From Theristus sp. LFF4_11 (Eukaryota > Nematoda > Chromadorea > Monhysterida > Xyalidae): DNA of 64,000 bases. The notes below the pieces were generated by a model that had not been told where the DNA came from, ran no database searches, and saw only the letters and a list, made by a program, of their open reading frames with translations. The position numbers and the translations under genes were made by a program. Each line of letters opens with the position of its first letter. The stretch's first letter is position 1. Where the stretch lies: the NCBI GenBank assembly GCA_030248135.1, contig JASANC010003656.1, forward strand, positions 79,718 through 143,717, written 5' to 3'. This document shows positions 13,298 through 25,200 of the stretch, piece after piece.

Positions 13298-14094
13298 TAG
13301 AGTTGGTAAAAAACCGGTTTTTTATATTGCCAGGAAAAAAAACCGGTTTCTTTTCCGTTTTAAAACCGTTTTAAAACCATAAAAAACCAAATTCTTCCCA
13401 CCTCCTAAACTTTTCAGAACTTGGCATCTTGAACTCAAAATAGGAAATACATCAAAATTAGTGATTTTGAGCAGCGTAAAATGCTGTTTTCGGGCATACA
13501 ACCGACCCAATATGCTATTTTTGCCACCAAATGCTACCCAATTTTTGTTTCAAATCAAATTAATTTCGCTTTTATTGGTTTCCAGGGCAGCACGTTCAAT
13601 AAATTGAAAACAAAGACTGGGCAGTGACCGTGTAGGTGTGGGGAGCGGAGAGGGACGGTTGCAAGGAGACCGGATAGCTGACCCCGATTAGGGGGCGAGA
13701 TTTGCAGAACTGCAAAGTGAAACCGGTGGCGGATTGCGTTTCAAAAATAACATTTCATCAGTTACCCTTTGCAAATCGACAACATCGTCAGTCAGTCTGC
13801 ATATGCACTTAGTTTAGCAGTCACCTTGTCTTCATCGTATTTCACTTGACCCTTGACACAAAAGCTTCTGCAAAATGATGCTTCACCAGTTCAGTTTGAC
13901 ACAGTTCACTGCACCGTTTTTTCAAAAATATAATTTTACATTTTATCAATCAAACGAAGAGTTGTGATTTTTGACCACGAAGTTTGAAAATTTTTAAGGT
14001 AAAAAACCGGTTCTTTATTTTTTCAAAAAAAAAACTGAAAAAAAAACGGTTTTAAAACGGAAAAGAAACCGGTTTTTTTCCTGTGCCAACCCTA
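13298..14094. mobile_element. hAT-type nonautonomous element, 797 bp
   Basis: Begins TAGAGTTGG and ends CCAACCCTA, with inner inverted arms rich in AACCGGTTT and AAAACGG. The flanks are CTAGAGAC (13290-13297) and CCAGAGAC (14095-14102), an 8-bp target duplication with one mismatch. An 8-bp duplication with a TAGNG-type terminus is the hAT superfamily pattern. No transposase frame is present. Confidence 0.75.
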
Positions 14095-15151
14095 CCAGAG
14101 ACCGTCGGGTGGAAGGGGGGGTGGGGGGCACCGTGTCACCCCCCCCTAAAACCGGGCACCCCCCATCGGACCCCCCCCCCTCGAAAATTTGGCCGACACC
14201 CCCCACACCCCCCATGAAATTTTTTTCTGGCGGAGACCCCCCCAAAATTTTCCGTACACCCTAAAATTTTTTTCGAAAATCATGATTTTTTGTCTATAAA
14301 GTCCATAATATAAGCTGAATATATGATAACTTGACCATCTTCATTGTAATTTCAACGATTTTGCAGCAAAATTTAGCGTTTTTCCTTTAAAATTTAAGCG
14401 AAAAATTATCATGGGGGGGTGGGGGTAGGGTTAAGGGGAAAAAATCCGGATTTTTTTTTAATTAAAAAAAATTAAAAATTTTTTTTTTACAAGTTAGGTT
14501 TGTTCGAAGCGTCTCGTCGAGCTGAATTCATCTAGACTATTTTCAGAACGATCCGGAAAACTATAAGAGCGAAAATCGTGTTTTATTGAAATTATGTCCA
14601 TTTCATAGAGGGAAAGTTGCATTTTCAACAGTAAAACAGGATAATTTTTTGACGTGTACTTGAATATTGAACCGTTCTTAGTTGTTCCTCTTTAGAAAAT
14701 TACCAAAATTTGACTGTGTTCAAAAATTCCTGTTTGCTGTAGGTAAGTCGGCAACCCCTGTCGACCCGGTCGCCCCCCCCAAGACACTTACTTTCAGGTT
14801 CAACCAGCTATGCTATCTGCCACATGGCGAGAGCCCACTCTTCAAATCATCGTATCGAAAACACGTACCATGATTTCGCGATCACGTTGCGGGCAACTGA
14901 CAGACGCAAGTTTAACACGTTAGTTTAGCTCAGCACGCAAGTTTTAACATGTGGCCATGTTATCGGGTATCTGAAAAACGGTCGTGTGATGTGGTATTAA
15001 CCAACATCTCCGCTCCAATTGTTTAACAATATATCGCAGAACTCCATTGTAGACCTATAACATACGCCAATCAACAAAATATCATGTTCATCTCATGGCC
15101 TACCGACTGAAAAAACATGTTCTAAGTTGGAAGAAAACGATTTCTGAAACG

Positions 15152-15451
15152 ATATTTCAATTCAGTTAAGTCATTTCAACGCTAAAAATTGACTCTAGAA
15201 GTCATCCAAATCGAAAAACATGAAGTACGTCGGTCAAAATGACCAAATAATGACATGTACCTAAGCACACAAAGAAGTTGGGAAGAAAATTTGGTTTGAA
15301 CTTTCAAAAAATTATGCCATAAATCGAATTTTCAGAGCAAAGTAGAAGAAAAATTTTTCAAATTTTTTTTTAAGTTTGAAAAAAAATCCAAATTTTAAAA
15401 AAAACGAAAAAAAAATAATAAAAAATTTTTTTTTCAAAGCCCCTAACCCTA
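15152..15451 (-). repeat. Copy of the CCCTAACCCTA-ended element (inverted relative to 31553-31878)
   Basis: Reverse complement of most of the element in the last synthetase intron, including the shared GTACATGTCATTATTTGGTC core and the end AAAGCCCCTAACCCTA. Its other end is missing. Confidence 0.7.
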
Positions 15452-15770
15452 GGTGGGAGGGGGGTGGACCCCCCACAGAAAATTTTGAAAAAATGCACCC
15501 CCCCCATGGGACCCCCATGGGGGGGTCCCACGTTACCATAGGTTGGACCCCCCCCCTCACTTTTTGGTCGGCACCCCCCCCCCCCCCCACGGCACCATAC
15601 CCCCCCTTCGAAAATTGTTTTGGGCCCACGGTACTGCTCGGGTGAGGGGGGGTGTTTGCCTAATTTTAGAGGGGGGGTCAGGTGCCTTCTAGGTGAAGGG
15701 GGGTGCACGGGCAGCAAATTTTTCTGAGGGGGGGGGGTGCACTGGCAGAAAATTTTCGTGAGGGGGGGTG

Positions 15771-16014
15771 CACGGGATCGCACGGGTAATACCAAATTTT
15801 TGCCTTAGAAAAACACAGAAATTCTTGTAAAATACAGAATATTTTGTGCAAACAAGCTGCTTGTTTGGTTAGAAACAACAAAATATATGCAGGGACAGAC
15901 AAAAACGTCAAAAAAATGCAAAAATTACGGTATTTTTGGAAAAAATTGAGAAGAGATTGACCACCGTGAGGGGGGGGGTGCGATCCCGTGTTTTCTCGCG
16001 GAGGGGGGTGGGGG
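15771..16014 (+). repeat. Dispersed repeat, second copy (pair with 12037-12290)
   Basis: Near-identical to 12037-12290, including the CAAGCTGCTTGTTTGG palindrome-like core. It ends in G runs just before the palindromic element at 16015. Confidence 0.75.
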
Positions 16015-17458
16015 TAGGGTTGTTAAAAAAACAAAAATCGTCATTTTTGTTTTTTTTTTAATTTCGTTTTTTAAAAAAAAATTTCAAAAATCAAAGTTGT
16101 GCTGAATCAATCAGGGAGTCCGAAGAACCACATATGATATGCAAGCGCCTCCCGAGTCCCGAATGACACCCGTATGGCGGAACTTTGCAGATTTTGTTTT
16201 GGTGACCTCAATTACCCCTTTTCCAAACCGTCACCATGCCTCTTCTTGTGTTTTGACCTCCAAAACGTCACTAATTGTCCCCGGCTAAGCTAATGCTAAA
16301 GTGAAGACAAACATACCGCCTTGAAATTCGATCAATTCTTCTGATGGTGTCGCGACGACACGACACGAAGCAGCAACCAGACAACGTAGCGCTTGCAAAC
16401 GGTGCAGCGAGCACAATCGGACGCTCTGCGAGGCTAATCGTCATCTTATCTGCATCGGAAATGGTAGGCCAAGCTTTGGGACGCTCAAAAACTTCATCGC
16501 AGATGTTGTCGAAGCCTAAAATCAGTCGGTAAAACGGCCCAAAATCGACTGCTAAAGGTTTTACGAGGTATAATCAAAGAAAATTTTTGTTGAACTTTCG
16601 AAAAATTGTGCCAAAATTGAGGTTTTCAGAGCATATTAGAGGAAAATTTTTAGAATTTTTTTTTAAAAAAAAATCGGCATTTTTGTTTTTTTTAATCACT
16701 TTTAAAAAAAAAATTTTCATTTTTGTTTAACAACCCTAGGTGGGGAGTAGGGTTGTTAAACAAAAATGAAAATTTTTTAAAAAAAAAGTGATTAAAAAAA
16801 ACAAAAATGCCGATTAAAAAAAAAAAATTCGAAAAATTTTCCTCTAATATGCTCTGAAAACCTCAATTTTGGCACAATTTTTCGAAAGTTCAACAAAAAT
16901 TTTCTTTGATTATACCTCGTAAAACCTTTAGCAGTCGATTTTGGGCCGTTTTACCGACTGATTTTAGGCTTCGACAACATCTGCGATGAAGTTTTTGAGC
17001 GTCCCAAAGCTTAGCCTACCATTTCCGATGCAGATAAGGTGACGATTAGCCTCGCAGAGCGTCCGATTGTGCTCGCTGCACCGTTTGCAAGCGCTACGTT
17101 GTCTGGTTGCTGCTTCGTGTCGTGTCGTCGCGACACCATCAGAAGAATTGATCGAATTTCAAGGCGGTATGTTTGTCTTCACTTTAGCATTAGCTTAGCT
17201 GGGGACAATTAGTGACGTTTTGGAGGTCAAAACACAAGAAGAGGCATGGTGACGGTTTGGAAAAGGGGTAATTGAGGTCACCAAAACAAAATCTGCAAAA
17301 TTCCGCCATACGGGTGTCATTCGGGAGGCGCTTGCATATCATATGTGGTTCTTCGGACTCCCTGATTGATTCAGCACAACTTTGATTTTGAAATTTAAAA
17401 AAAAAAAAATTTAAAAAAAAAACAAAAATGACGATTTTTGTTTTTTTTAACAACCCTA
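16015..17458. repeat. 1.44 kb near-perfect palindrome of two TAGGGTTGTT elements
   Basis: Left arm 16015-16738 and right arm 16748-17458 are reverse complements over more than 700 bases, separated by a spacer of about 9 bases (AGGTGGGGA region). Each arm begins and ends TAGGGTTGTT/AACAACCCTA, so each is one complete element of about 715 bases. The palindrome can be explained by two head-to-head or tail-to-tail insertions or by an inverted duplication. Small indels in A/T runs are the only differences noticed. Confidence 0.85.
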
Positions 17459-17629
17459 GTGGGGAGGAGTCTGGTACCCGTGTCGAGGTAAAGGGGGGGA
17501 GGGGGGTACACGGGTATCTGCCCGTGCACGGGCAGGATTTTCGGCTGTGGGGGGGGTGGACCCCCCCCCACACCCCCCGCACTTTCGCTACTGGTTGTTG
17601 AAGCCTGAAATCAGTCGCTAAAACGCCAA

Positions 17630-18098
17630 ACATAGTTGTTCTAGGGGGGGGGGGGGCCTGGGGGGGCCGGCCCCCCCCCAAAAAATTTTCGAATCTATCT
17701 CTATCAGAGAACATTTTTCGGCTCAGCTATTATCTATCTAAAAAAATTTTTCAGCCAGCTATCTATCTAAAAATTTTGTCTTCGAAGACATAAAATGAGT
17801 CAATTTTTGACCAAAATTGACCATTTTTGCTCAAAATTCTTGAAAATTGTGCTAATTTTAGGTTAAATATGCATTTATACTTGATTTTTAGCGTATTTTA
17901 AGCCTTATTTAGCTGTTTTTATAGCTTCTTAGCGTTTTAGCTATCTATCTATCTAATTTCAAAATTTTGACCGCCCCCCCCCCCCCCCAAAGTCCCATGG
18001 CCCCCCCCGCGGCCCCCCCCAAAATTTTCCAGCTATCTATCTATCTGGAAAATTTGTTCCAGCTATCTATATCGGCCCCCCCCCCCCCAACCCCTCGG
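17630..18098. repeat. GATA/TATC-rich element with CATAGTTGTTC end (copy 1)
   Basis: Inverted relative to 22596-23065. Contains several short TATC runs, a central GTCTTCGAAGACATAAAATG segment and C runs of 8-13 at both ends. The right end is AACCCCTCGG; the outermost part of that end is absent here. Confidence 0.7.
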
Positions 18099-18099
18099 T

Positions 18100-20340
18100 T
18101 TGCCTACTTTATTCAAAAAGCGTAAAATAAAACGCGCTCCAAAATAAAATTTTTAAAAAATAAACTTTTTTCTTAATTTAAAAGTGTCTGGAAGTAGTAA
18201 AAAAACCAAAATCAACGACGAGTCTTGTCTGAATTGGATTTGAAAACCGAAACGTGAAATTGAACAGGCCAAGTCTTCAGTCTTGAAAGAAAGACTCGAC
18301 TCGTGAAACGCGTATGGCAATAATGGAAAAATAAGAAAGCAAAAACCGACGACGACGGGACGAAGTGAAGAAACCACAAGGCAAGAAGACGCAAGACAAG
18401 CAGAACCACAAGTGAATAAAATTGCGAAGGGAGTGGGCGGGGGGCCAGGTGAGGGTGGTGACATTGAAAGGGAAAAGAGTTGACGACGACGGTGATGGGA
18501 CGAGACGATGGGAAATGGGACGACAGCTGAGCGCAGACCTCAACGGCTATTTTGTAAATACATGTTTTTCTGCACGCAAACGCAAAACCTAACCAAACAA
18601 AAAAAGCCAATAAAACTCTTACCAAGACAGAGAAAACGAGACAATAACAGTTCACTTTCACCAATTCAAAAATCAAGCAAACTGAATCGCTCCTGCCATC
18701 GTAGATTTTTACCTCACATTGTTTCAAACAAAAAAACAACGCCGAAACGTGAATGACATTACAAGAACACGAAATCGAATCACAAATATGAACAGTGGCG
18801 GTGGTGATCGTTGAAACACTCATAAATGCGTTGAGTTTATTCAAAAATTCACAATTTATAACGAACTGAATAAAAGATAACAACCAGAAAACAGAGCCAA
18901 AAAGCAAGAAGCTCAAACTCCATCTCGAACGCCAAATTTTAAAAAGGTGCAAACTGCATCTGCTCTTTTGTCTGTTGTTTTATTTCTGCTTTAACCAGAT
19001 GACAGCTGCATCCCTTCATTGTTTTGCCGATGCGTCGCCATCAACTCACCATCTACCATCATTGTTGTTTCCGTCACCACCCTGTGTGAAAAAATCGTTG
19101 TGGGTCGTTATGCTGGAGTCCATTGCTTATAGCAACGGTTGTCATGTCACAGTCGCCAACATCGTCACCACAATTCAGTTCTGAAAAAAACCTTTATTCA
19201 GCTCAATGAAACAACAATATGTGTGGAACGAAAAACATAAATAAGCACTATCCGTGGAATGACGTCGCGGATGGCTTTGAAAGGAACCGAGCAGATATGG
19301 TCAGCGTCAGATGAACAGCAGATTCTTGATAATTCCACAGCATTTATCACGTGCGCGCGCAGATCCACGTGTGCTTGTTGTACCAACGGATGATGCCCTG
19401 GAAACTGTGGATACATGAAGACAAAAAACACACACAAAACGGACAAATTGACAGGGAGGGAACGATTGAACGATGGCAAACCAAGTCGGTCAGTGGGGCA
19501 GCGAGCGAACGAACACAAACCAAGAATTAGAACGTACGAATGTGCTTCAGTGGGGTGTGACAGCCTGCACCGATTGAGAGAGAGCCTGCACCGTTAACTG
19601 AACCTTTGCGATGTGGTTAAAGGGCAAACAGTCAATGTGGTCAGAGTTCCTGAGTTTCAGTCACAAAATAAAACGAATAAATCAATGAAACAAAAGTCCA
19701 CTTGTGTAGTTCAGTGGAGATTGAACAACATCAAGTTCACCAATCAGCTGCATCTTGCTAGTGCTTGCTCAATTTGCTTTTTGAGTCGACGTCGACGACG
19801 ACGTCGCCGATAATTTTTGCTTTCAAACATAAAAAGCGTACCGCTGGCCGCTGCTGCGTGTTCAAAACAAATTTAAAACAAACAAACAAAATAACAAAAC
19901 TTGTTTCCAACGATTTCAGCGGTTTTGATACCGCTTTAAAGAATTGATTCATTGGCTACTCCATGTGCATTCATTGTTGTTCAAAGATTGTTCACATTTT
20001 CAATAAATATTTCACATTGTCACATGCTGCGTTATTCTGCTCTGTGCTTTGGACACACAGCAGCGGCCAGCGGCGGCACGCTCTTTTCTTGCCTAAAGGC
20101 AAAAACTAAAAACAAAAACCATAGACGACGTCGTTGCAGTCAATCAGCCAAAAAACACCTTTTTTAACATTGTGACCAATGCAAATTTTTGGAATTTGGT
20201 AGTTTTTGATTCAGTTTTTTTCGGCATAAAAAAAATAAAAACAAACCGCTGAACAATGAAAAACATGATTTTTTCTGAATCCCGTTTCCAGGAGTGCGGA
20301 GCGTGAGGAGCCGACCAATCAGCGAGTTGCATATATTAAC
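18100..20340. other. Non-coding stretch with no recognised gene
   Basis: The longest open frame (minus strand, 18952-18212) starts at a TTG and encodes a low-information hydrophobic string with no motif I recognise; I treat it as chance. Nothing else stands out. Confidence 0.5.
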
Positions 20341-20350
20341 CAGATAGACT

Positions 20351-20425
20351 GTGGGTCATTTTGAATTACCACATGCAGATAGAAACTGGTTTCCTTTTAC
20401 GTCCACAACCGCATTGAGTAGCAGG
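20351..20425 (+). repeat. Dispersed 75-base repeat (pair with 63719-63800)
   Basis: GGTCATTTTGAATTACCA and GAAACTGGTTTCCTTTTACGTC recur with about 80 percent identity in the same orientation near the right edge of the window. No terminal structure is visible. Confidence 0.5.
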
Positions 20426-20757
20426 TGCAACACAAAGCCAACAGTGCCCGTGCACAGATCGAACCGCAAAAGTGCTGGCGCTCAACGGTGACACGCGCGC
20501 ACGCATTAATGGCACCGCTGTATCCGGCTCATTTGGCCGTCGTGGCGTCGTGGGGATTGGGGAACCTGAATGAATGGAGCACAATTCATGTTGACCGAAA
20601 AATGAATCGCAACACCAAACACAGCAATTTTGTGGTTTTGATGGTGTTAGATAAACGGATAGCGATAATTGTGATGTGACACAAGGAACAAGCGTGTGCG
20701 CGGTTAAACTTGATGCAAAAAGTTCACATTCAAATACTTTTGAAGAACTCAAAAAAA

Positions 20758-21088
20758 CCTAAGCCAAAAGCTTGAAAACCCACGATTTTTTCGCAGCCGA
20801 CTGTAAACTTGAACCAGATTTGTGGAAACAAAGCTTTCAGAATACTTTGTTCAAAATATCGTGCACCAACTAAAAGAGAAACTAAAGTGACCATCTGACC
20901 AAGAACATCTAACGGTCTACTCCCTCCAGAGCCGAGGGCAAATTGGGCTCAGGGCAGTATTACCCGTTTCCGCCGGAGTTTGGTACCTTAAGGTTTCCGG
21001 AACCGGCGCGCGAACAAATAAATAAATAAATGAATAAATAAAACAACAAATAAAATAAATTCTTGTTTGGGCTTGAAAACCCAAACTG
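20758..21088 (-). mobile_element. Fragment of the TAGGGTTGG hAT family split by an insertion
   Basis: 20758-20867 and 21038-21088 match consecutive parts of the element at 29701-30460 (the ATTTTTTCGCAGCCGAC and GTTTGGGCTTGA segments). Between them lie about 170 foreign bases ending in an (AAAT)n-like tail (21017-21050), which looks like a retroposed insert. Confidence 0.55.
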
Positions 21089-21185
21089 TGTCCGAACTCA
21101 AGCAGTCGCCGACCACGCGCTTGCCATTGGCACTGCAACCACGAAGCCGGACCGGAAAGAGCGGTCACCGTGACCATCATCGTCA

Positions 21186-21473
21186 GTGGTCAGTTCTATA
21201 AAAAGTGAATAGTGCTTGAAAAGTGAATAGTTCTACTTCAGGGTGTCCCAAAATTTTGACAAAATCCGGTTGAATACTAGAACCACAAGTTCATCTTTGA
21301 TCGAAGTTTCCCATTGATTGGATTGATATTTCTAATTTCCACGCAAAACTGTTTGTCTTTGAAGCTCATGTCTCGATTATTTTTCCAGAATTTCTCAAAG
21401 ACTAACTTTTGGAACACCCTGGAGTAAAAATGTTCACTTTTCAAACACTATTCACTTTTATAGAACTGACCAC
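21186..21473. repeat. Fold-back MITE enclosing a second MITE
   Basis: The outer ends GGTCAGTTCTATAAAAAGTG and CACTTTTATAGAACTGACC are inverted repeats of about 50 bases including the GTGAATAGTG segment. Inside (about 21239-21424) a second pair, CAGGGTGTCCCAAAA and TTTTGGAACACCCTG, has the form of Tc1/mariner-type ends. So one small element sits inside another. Confidence 0.65.
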
Positions 21474-21974
21474 AGGCGAGATTTTGACAACTGCGCGTAG
21501 ACGTTCAGCCGGCTGTTGAGGTCTGCAAAAAGTGCGAAAGGAACGATTGTGCCGTCGACACTTTTACCACTCTTTTTGAACCAGCAGTACCAGTTTGTGA
21601 TTGAGCAACGGTCCATTGTGAACGCAGCGGTTTGATGCCGTGCCGTCCGTCGGCCGTGCAGCTGCACTGCATACTCCCTTGATGGATTTTCGCCGTTCAG
21701 TTCAATTCGAGTTAATCGATTCAGCCAAAGTCCGATTTGGAAAATCGTGTCTCCCTCCATTCGTAGGTTTTTGTCCGTTTTTGTCATGTTCCTTTATTGT
21801 TTGGGACGTTTGCTATCTTTTTTCAATCACGCAAGACCGGAGCGTGTGTAATAACAGGGTGCGGAGCGTGTGCGCTGCGCTAGTGGATGATGAGCATGAG
21901 CATACTGAAACATGTGCGCGTGCGTTTTGAATAAAGAAGCATTACGCCCAACCCCTCGGCTCTGGAACAACTAT

Positions 21975-22170
21975 GGGTCCAAAATCGACTGCTAAAGGTT
22001 TTACGAGGTATAATCAAAAAAAAATTTTTGTTGAACTTTTGAAAAATTGTGCCAATTGAGGTTTTCAGAGCATATTAGAGGAAAATTTTTCGAATTAAAA
22101 AAATCGGCATTTTTGTTTTTTTAATCACTTTTTTTTAATTTTGATTTCTGTTTAACCACCTTACTCCCCG
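21975..22170 (+). repeat. Truncated TAGGGTTGTT family copy just upstream of the synthetase gene
   Basis: CCAAAATCGACTGCTAAAGG through the AGCATATTAGAGGAAAA segment matches 16540-16660. It is preceded by a solo end of the CATAGTTGTTC family (21950-21972). It ends about 75 bases before the synthetase start codon. Confidence 0.65.
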
Positions 22171-22243
22171 CCCACGGTACTGGCGTAAAAGTGGCACAAA
22201 ATTTTTTAAAAAACCGTAAAAGTTTGAAAGGAAAGAAAACGAA

Positions 22244-25200
22244 ATGGCCAGCGACGTGACGGAGGGCGGCGATTTAGCGACGAAATGTTGTTTGAACAAC
22301 GACGTAGGTGCTAGCGGAGGCGGACTGGAAAATGGCGAGGACGATGGAAAAGTTGCGAACGGGTCTGCGGCGACTGAAGGGGACATTGTGACGCCGTGGG
22401 AAGTGAGCGCGTCATCTGAAAAAGGCGTTGATTACGACAAATTGATTGGTGCGTGTGCGTTTGTGTGTGTGTGTGTTATTTTTCGATAGAATTGTTGTTT
22501 TGCTTTGTGTTGAAAATTGTTTTGCTTATCGTTCATATCATAACAGAATAATGTTCCGGTCCGGAACCAACTTGTTTCTCTACGATTTGTTTTTTCCATA
22601 GTTGTTCCAGAGCCGAGGGGTTGGGGGGGGCCGATATAGATAGCTGGAGCAAATTTTCCAGATAGATAGATAGCTGGAAAATTTTGGGGGGGGCCGCGGG
22701 GGGGGCCATGTGACTTTGGGGGGGGGGCCGGTCAAAATTTTGAAATTTGATAGATACATAGCTAAAACGCTAAAAAGCTATAAAAACAGCAAAATAATGT
22801 TAAAAATAGACTAAAAATCAAGTATAAACGCGTATTTTGCCTGAAATTAGCGAAATTTTCAAGAATTACGAGCAAAAATGGTCAATTTTGGTCAAAAATT
22901 GACTCATTTTATGTCTTCGAAGGCAATTTTTTTTAGATAGATAGCTGGCTGAGAAAATTTTTCAGATAGATAATAGCTGAGCCGAAAAACCCTGTTTGAT
23001 AGAGATAGATTCGAAAATTTTTGGGGGGGGGCCGGCCCCCCCAGGCCACCCTAGAACAACTATGGTTTTTTCGATCACCGACGCGACGTCTCCACTTCTC
23101 TTTGGACTTCAGAGTCGTCGTTCATTATACAGCCTTTTCTTCCAGTGTCATTCACAGTGAAACAGTTTTATTTTTGCAGAAAAGTTATACATCTTTGCAA
23201 TGCTTATACAACTTGAAAGCATGTTTTCATAAATTTTCTTAGATGATTTGTAAATTTCCAGTGCAATTCGGTTGCCAAAAACTCGATCCATCACTGATCG
23301 ACCGCATGGAAAAGATCACCGGTCGCCCCGCGCATTCGATGCTGAAACGCGGATTGTTCTTTTCGCATCGGTATGCAGTTCTTTTTTCATCAACAGATTC
23401 GATTTGATGAACTTGTTGTAAATCTCTTGCTCATTCGAAAGTACAGTGGTTGAATTTTGAAAGTTGAGCGTTGTACTGAAACAAACATTGAAAATCAAGA
23501 CGTAATGATGTTCATTTTCTTCGCTGGGATCTGACCTGATGTAACTTAATCCAAAAACGATTTATTTTCAACGTTCGTTTTCCAACGTTTTTTTCTGCCG
23601 CAGTGACTTCAACGTGATTCTTGATCGCGCCGAAAAGCGACAGCCGTTTTTTCTGTACACCGGTCGTGGGCCGAGCTCAGACGCGATGCACCTCGGCCAT
23701 CTGGTGCCGTTCATTTTCACAAAGTGCAGTTTGTTGTTGTGTTTTTGTTTTGAATTATTGTTATTTATTGTTATTATTTTATTTTCAATCAAACCATTAA
23801 ATACAACCAATTACTCTCAAACTTTGAACAAAAAGCGTATTTTTACAAAAAAATACATTTTTTTCGCAGATGGATGCAGGAAGCGTTCGACTGTCCGCTG
23901 GTCATCCAACTGACCGATGACGAGAAATGCCTCTGGAAAGATCTGTCGCCGGAGGAGGCGAATCGTCTCGCACTCGAGAACGCCAAGGACATCATTGCAG
24001 TCGGCTTTGACCCGGCGAAAACGTTCATCTTCTGTGATACGGATTTTCTTGGGTGAGTTTTTTATTCATTGAGTAGTCTGTGGCTTTTGCGGTTGGGGAT
24101 TGTCTGCTTGTGTGGTTGGATTCAATAGCGAGTGATAAAGCTAGACAATGACATGCTAGATTTAGCTTATAGACTCCTACATTATGATGCTGTCCAAGCC
24201 AAGCTGAAATCCAGATCTGGAAAATTTTCGTACAATTTGGTTGATTGATTTGAATTTGATTGGCCGTGGATGGACAGGTAGTAGCGGAAGCGGGTGTGCT
24301 TGCTTGCTCTGTTAAGCTTGAAATGGTTGGTTGATTGGCAGAAGAGTAACTATTGTCTCAGTTCGGTGCTTAGCATTGTGATTTCGTCTTCCTGAAATGC
24401 TCAGCTCTATTAAGCAGCGTTGTGTCTCAAAATTTTCATTCGTTTTCATTCAGCCAATGCTCCGCCTTCTACCGCAACGTCGTGCGAATACAGAAATGCG
24501 TCACGTTCAACCAAGTGCGCGGCATTTTCGGCTTCACCGACTCGGATTCGATCGGCAAAATCTCGTTTCCCGCCATCGAGGCGGCGCCGTGTTTTAGGTA
24601 CACGCTCTATTTTATTTATAGGCCGTGTTTTTCCCAAACGTGTCCGAATGAAGTGACGCCATGATGCGCTCTAAAACATGCGATATACGCAGTGACGGCC
24701 AAAACTGTTGGAACGCTGCGCGCGTGTGTTGCATCAGCCGTACAAACGCTATTATAATAATTTATAGGCAGAGTTGGGTCGAAACGTGTTTCATGAACCC
24801 AACGTTGCCCATAAATTCTTATACCGTATTACCTCTATTAAACCCCCCTTCCCCAAAATTAAACCCCCCCCCCAAAATAAACCCCCACCCCCTCGACAAG
24901 TTTCCAAATAATCCCCCCCAAAAATAATCCCCCATGGGGGATTATTGAAACCTGTTTGAAACACATACCCAGCGAATTCAGTGGCTGGTTGCAGTGAAAA
25001 TGATGAAATTGTGCTACCAAAGGCCCCAAATGGATGAGTTAATGGTAATTTCATTACAAAAGGCTGTTGTAAAAGGAAATTTCTATGTAGAATAGAAGTT
25101 TTTGCGACTTCCTTCCTGCCATGGAAGGTATTTTTGCCATTTTGCCCACTCCTAAAAATGGTTTCCAAATAAACCCCCCCCCAAAATAAAGCCCCCCCCC

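Noticed and set aside
13015..13382. Glycine-rich protein frames
   Set aside because: Translations of G homopolymer runs; frames on both strands are equally open.
18212..18952. 246-codon open frame on the minus strand, hydrophobic
   Set aside because: Begins with TTG, has no family motif, and lies in a stretch without splice-compatible neighbours; AT- and T-rich antisense DNA gives such frames by chance.
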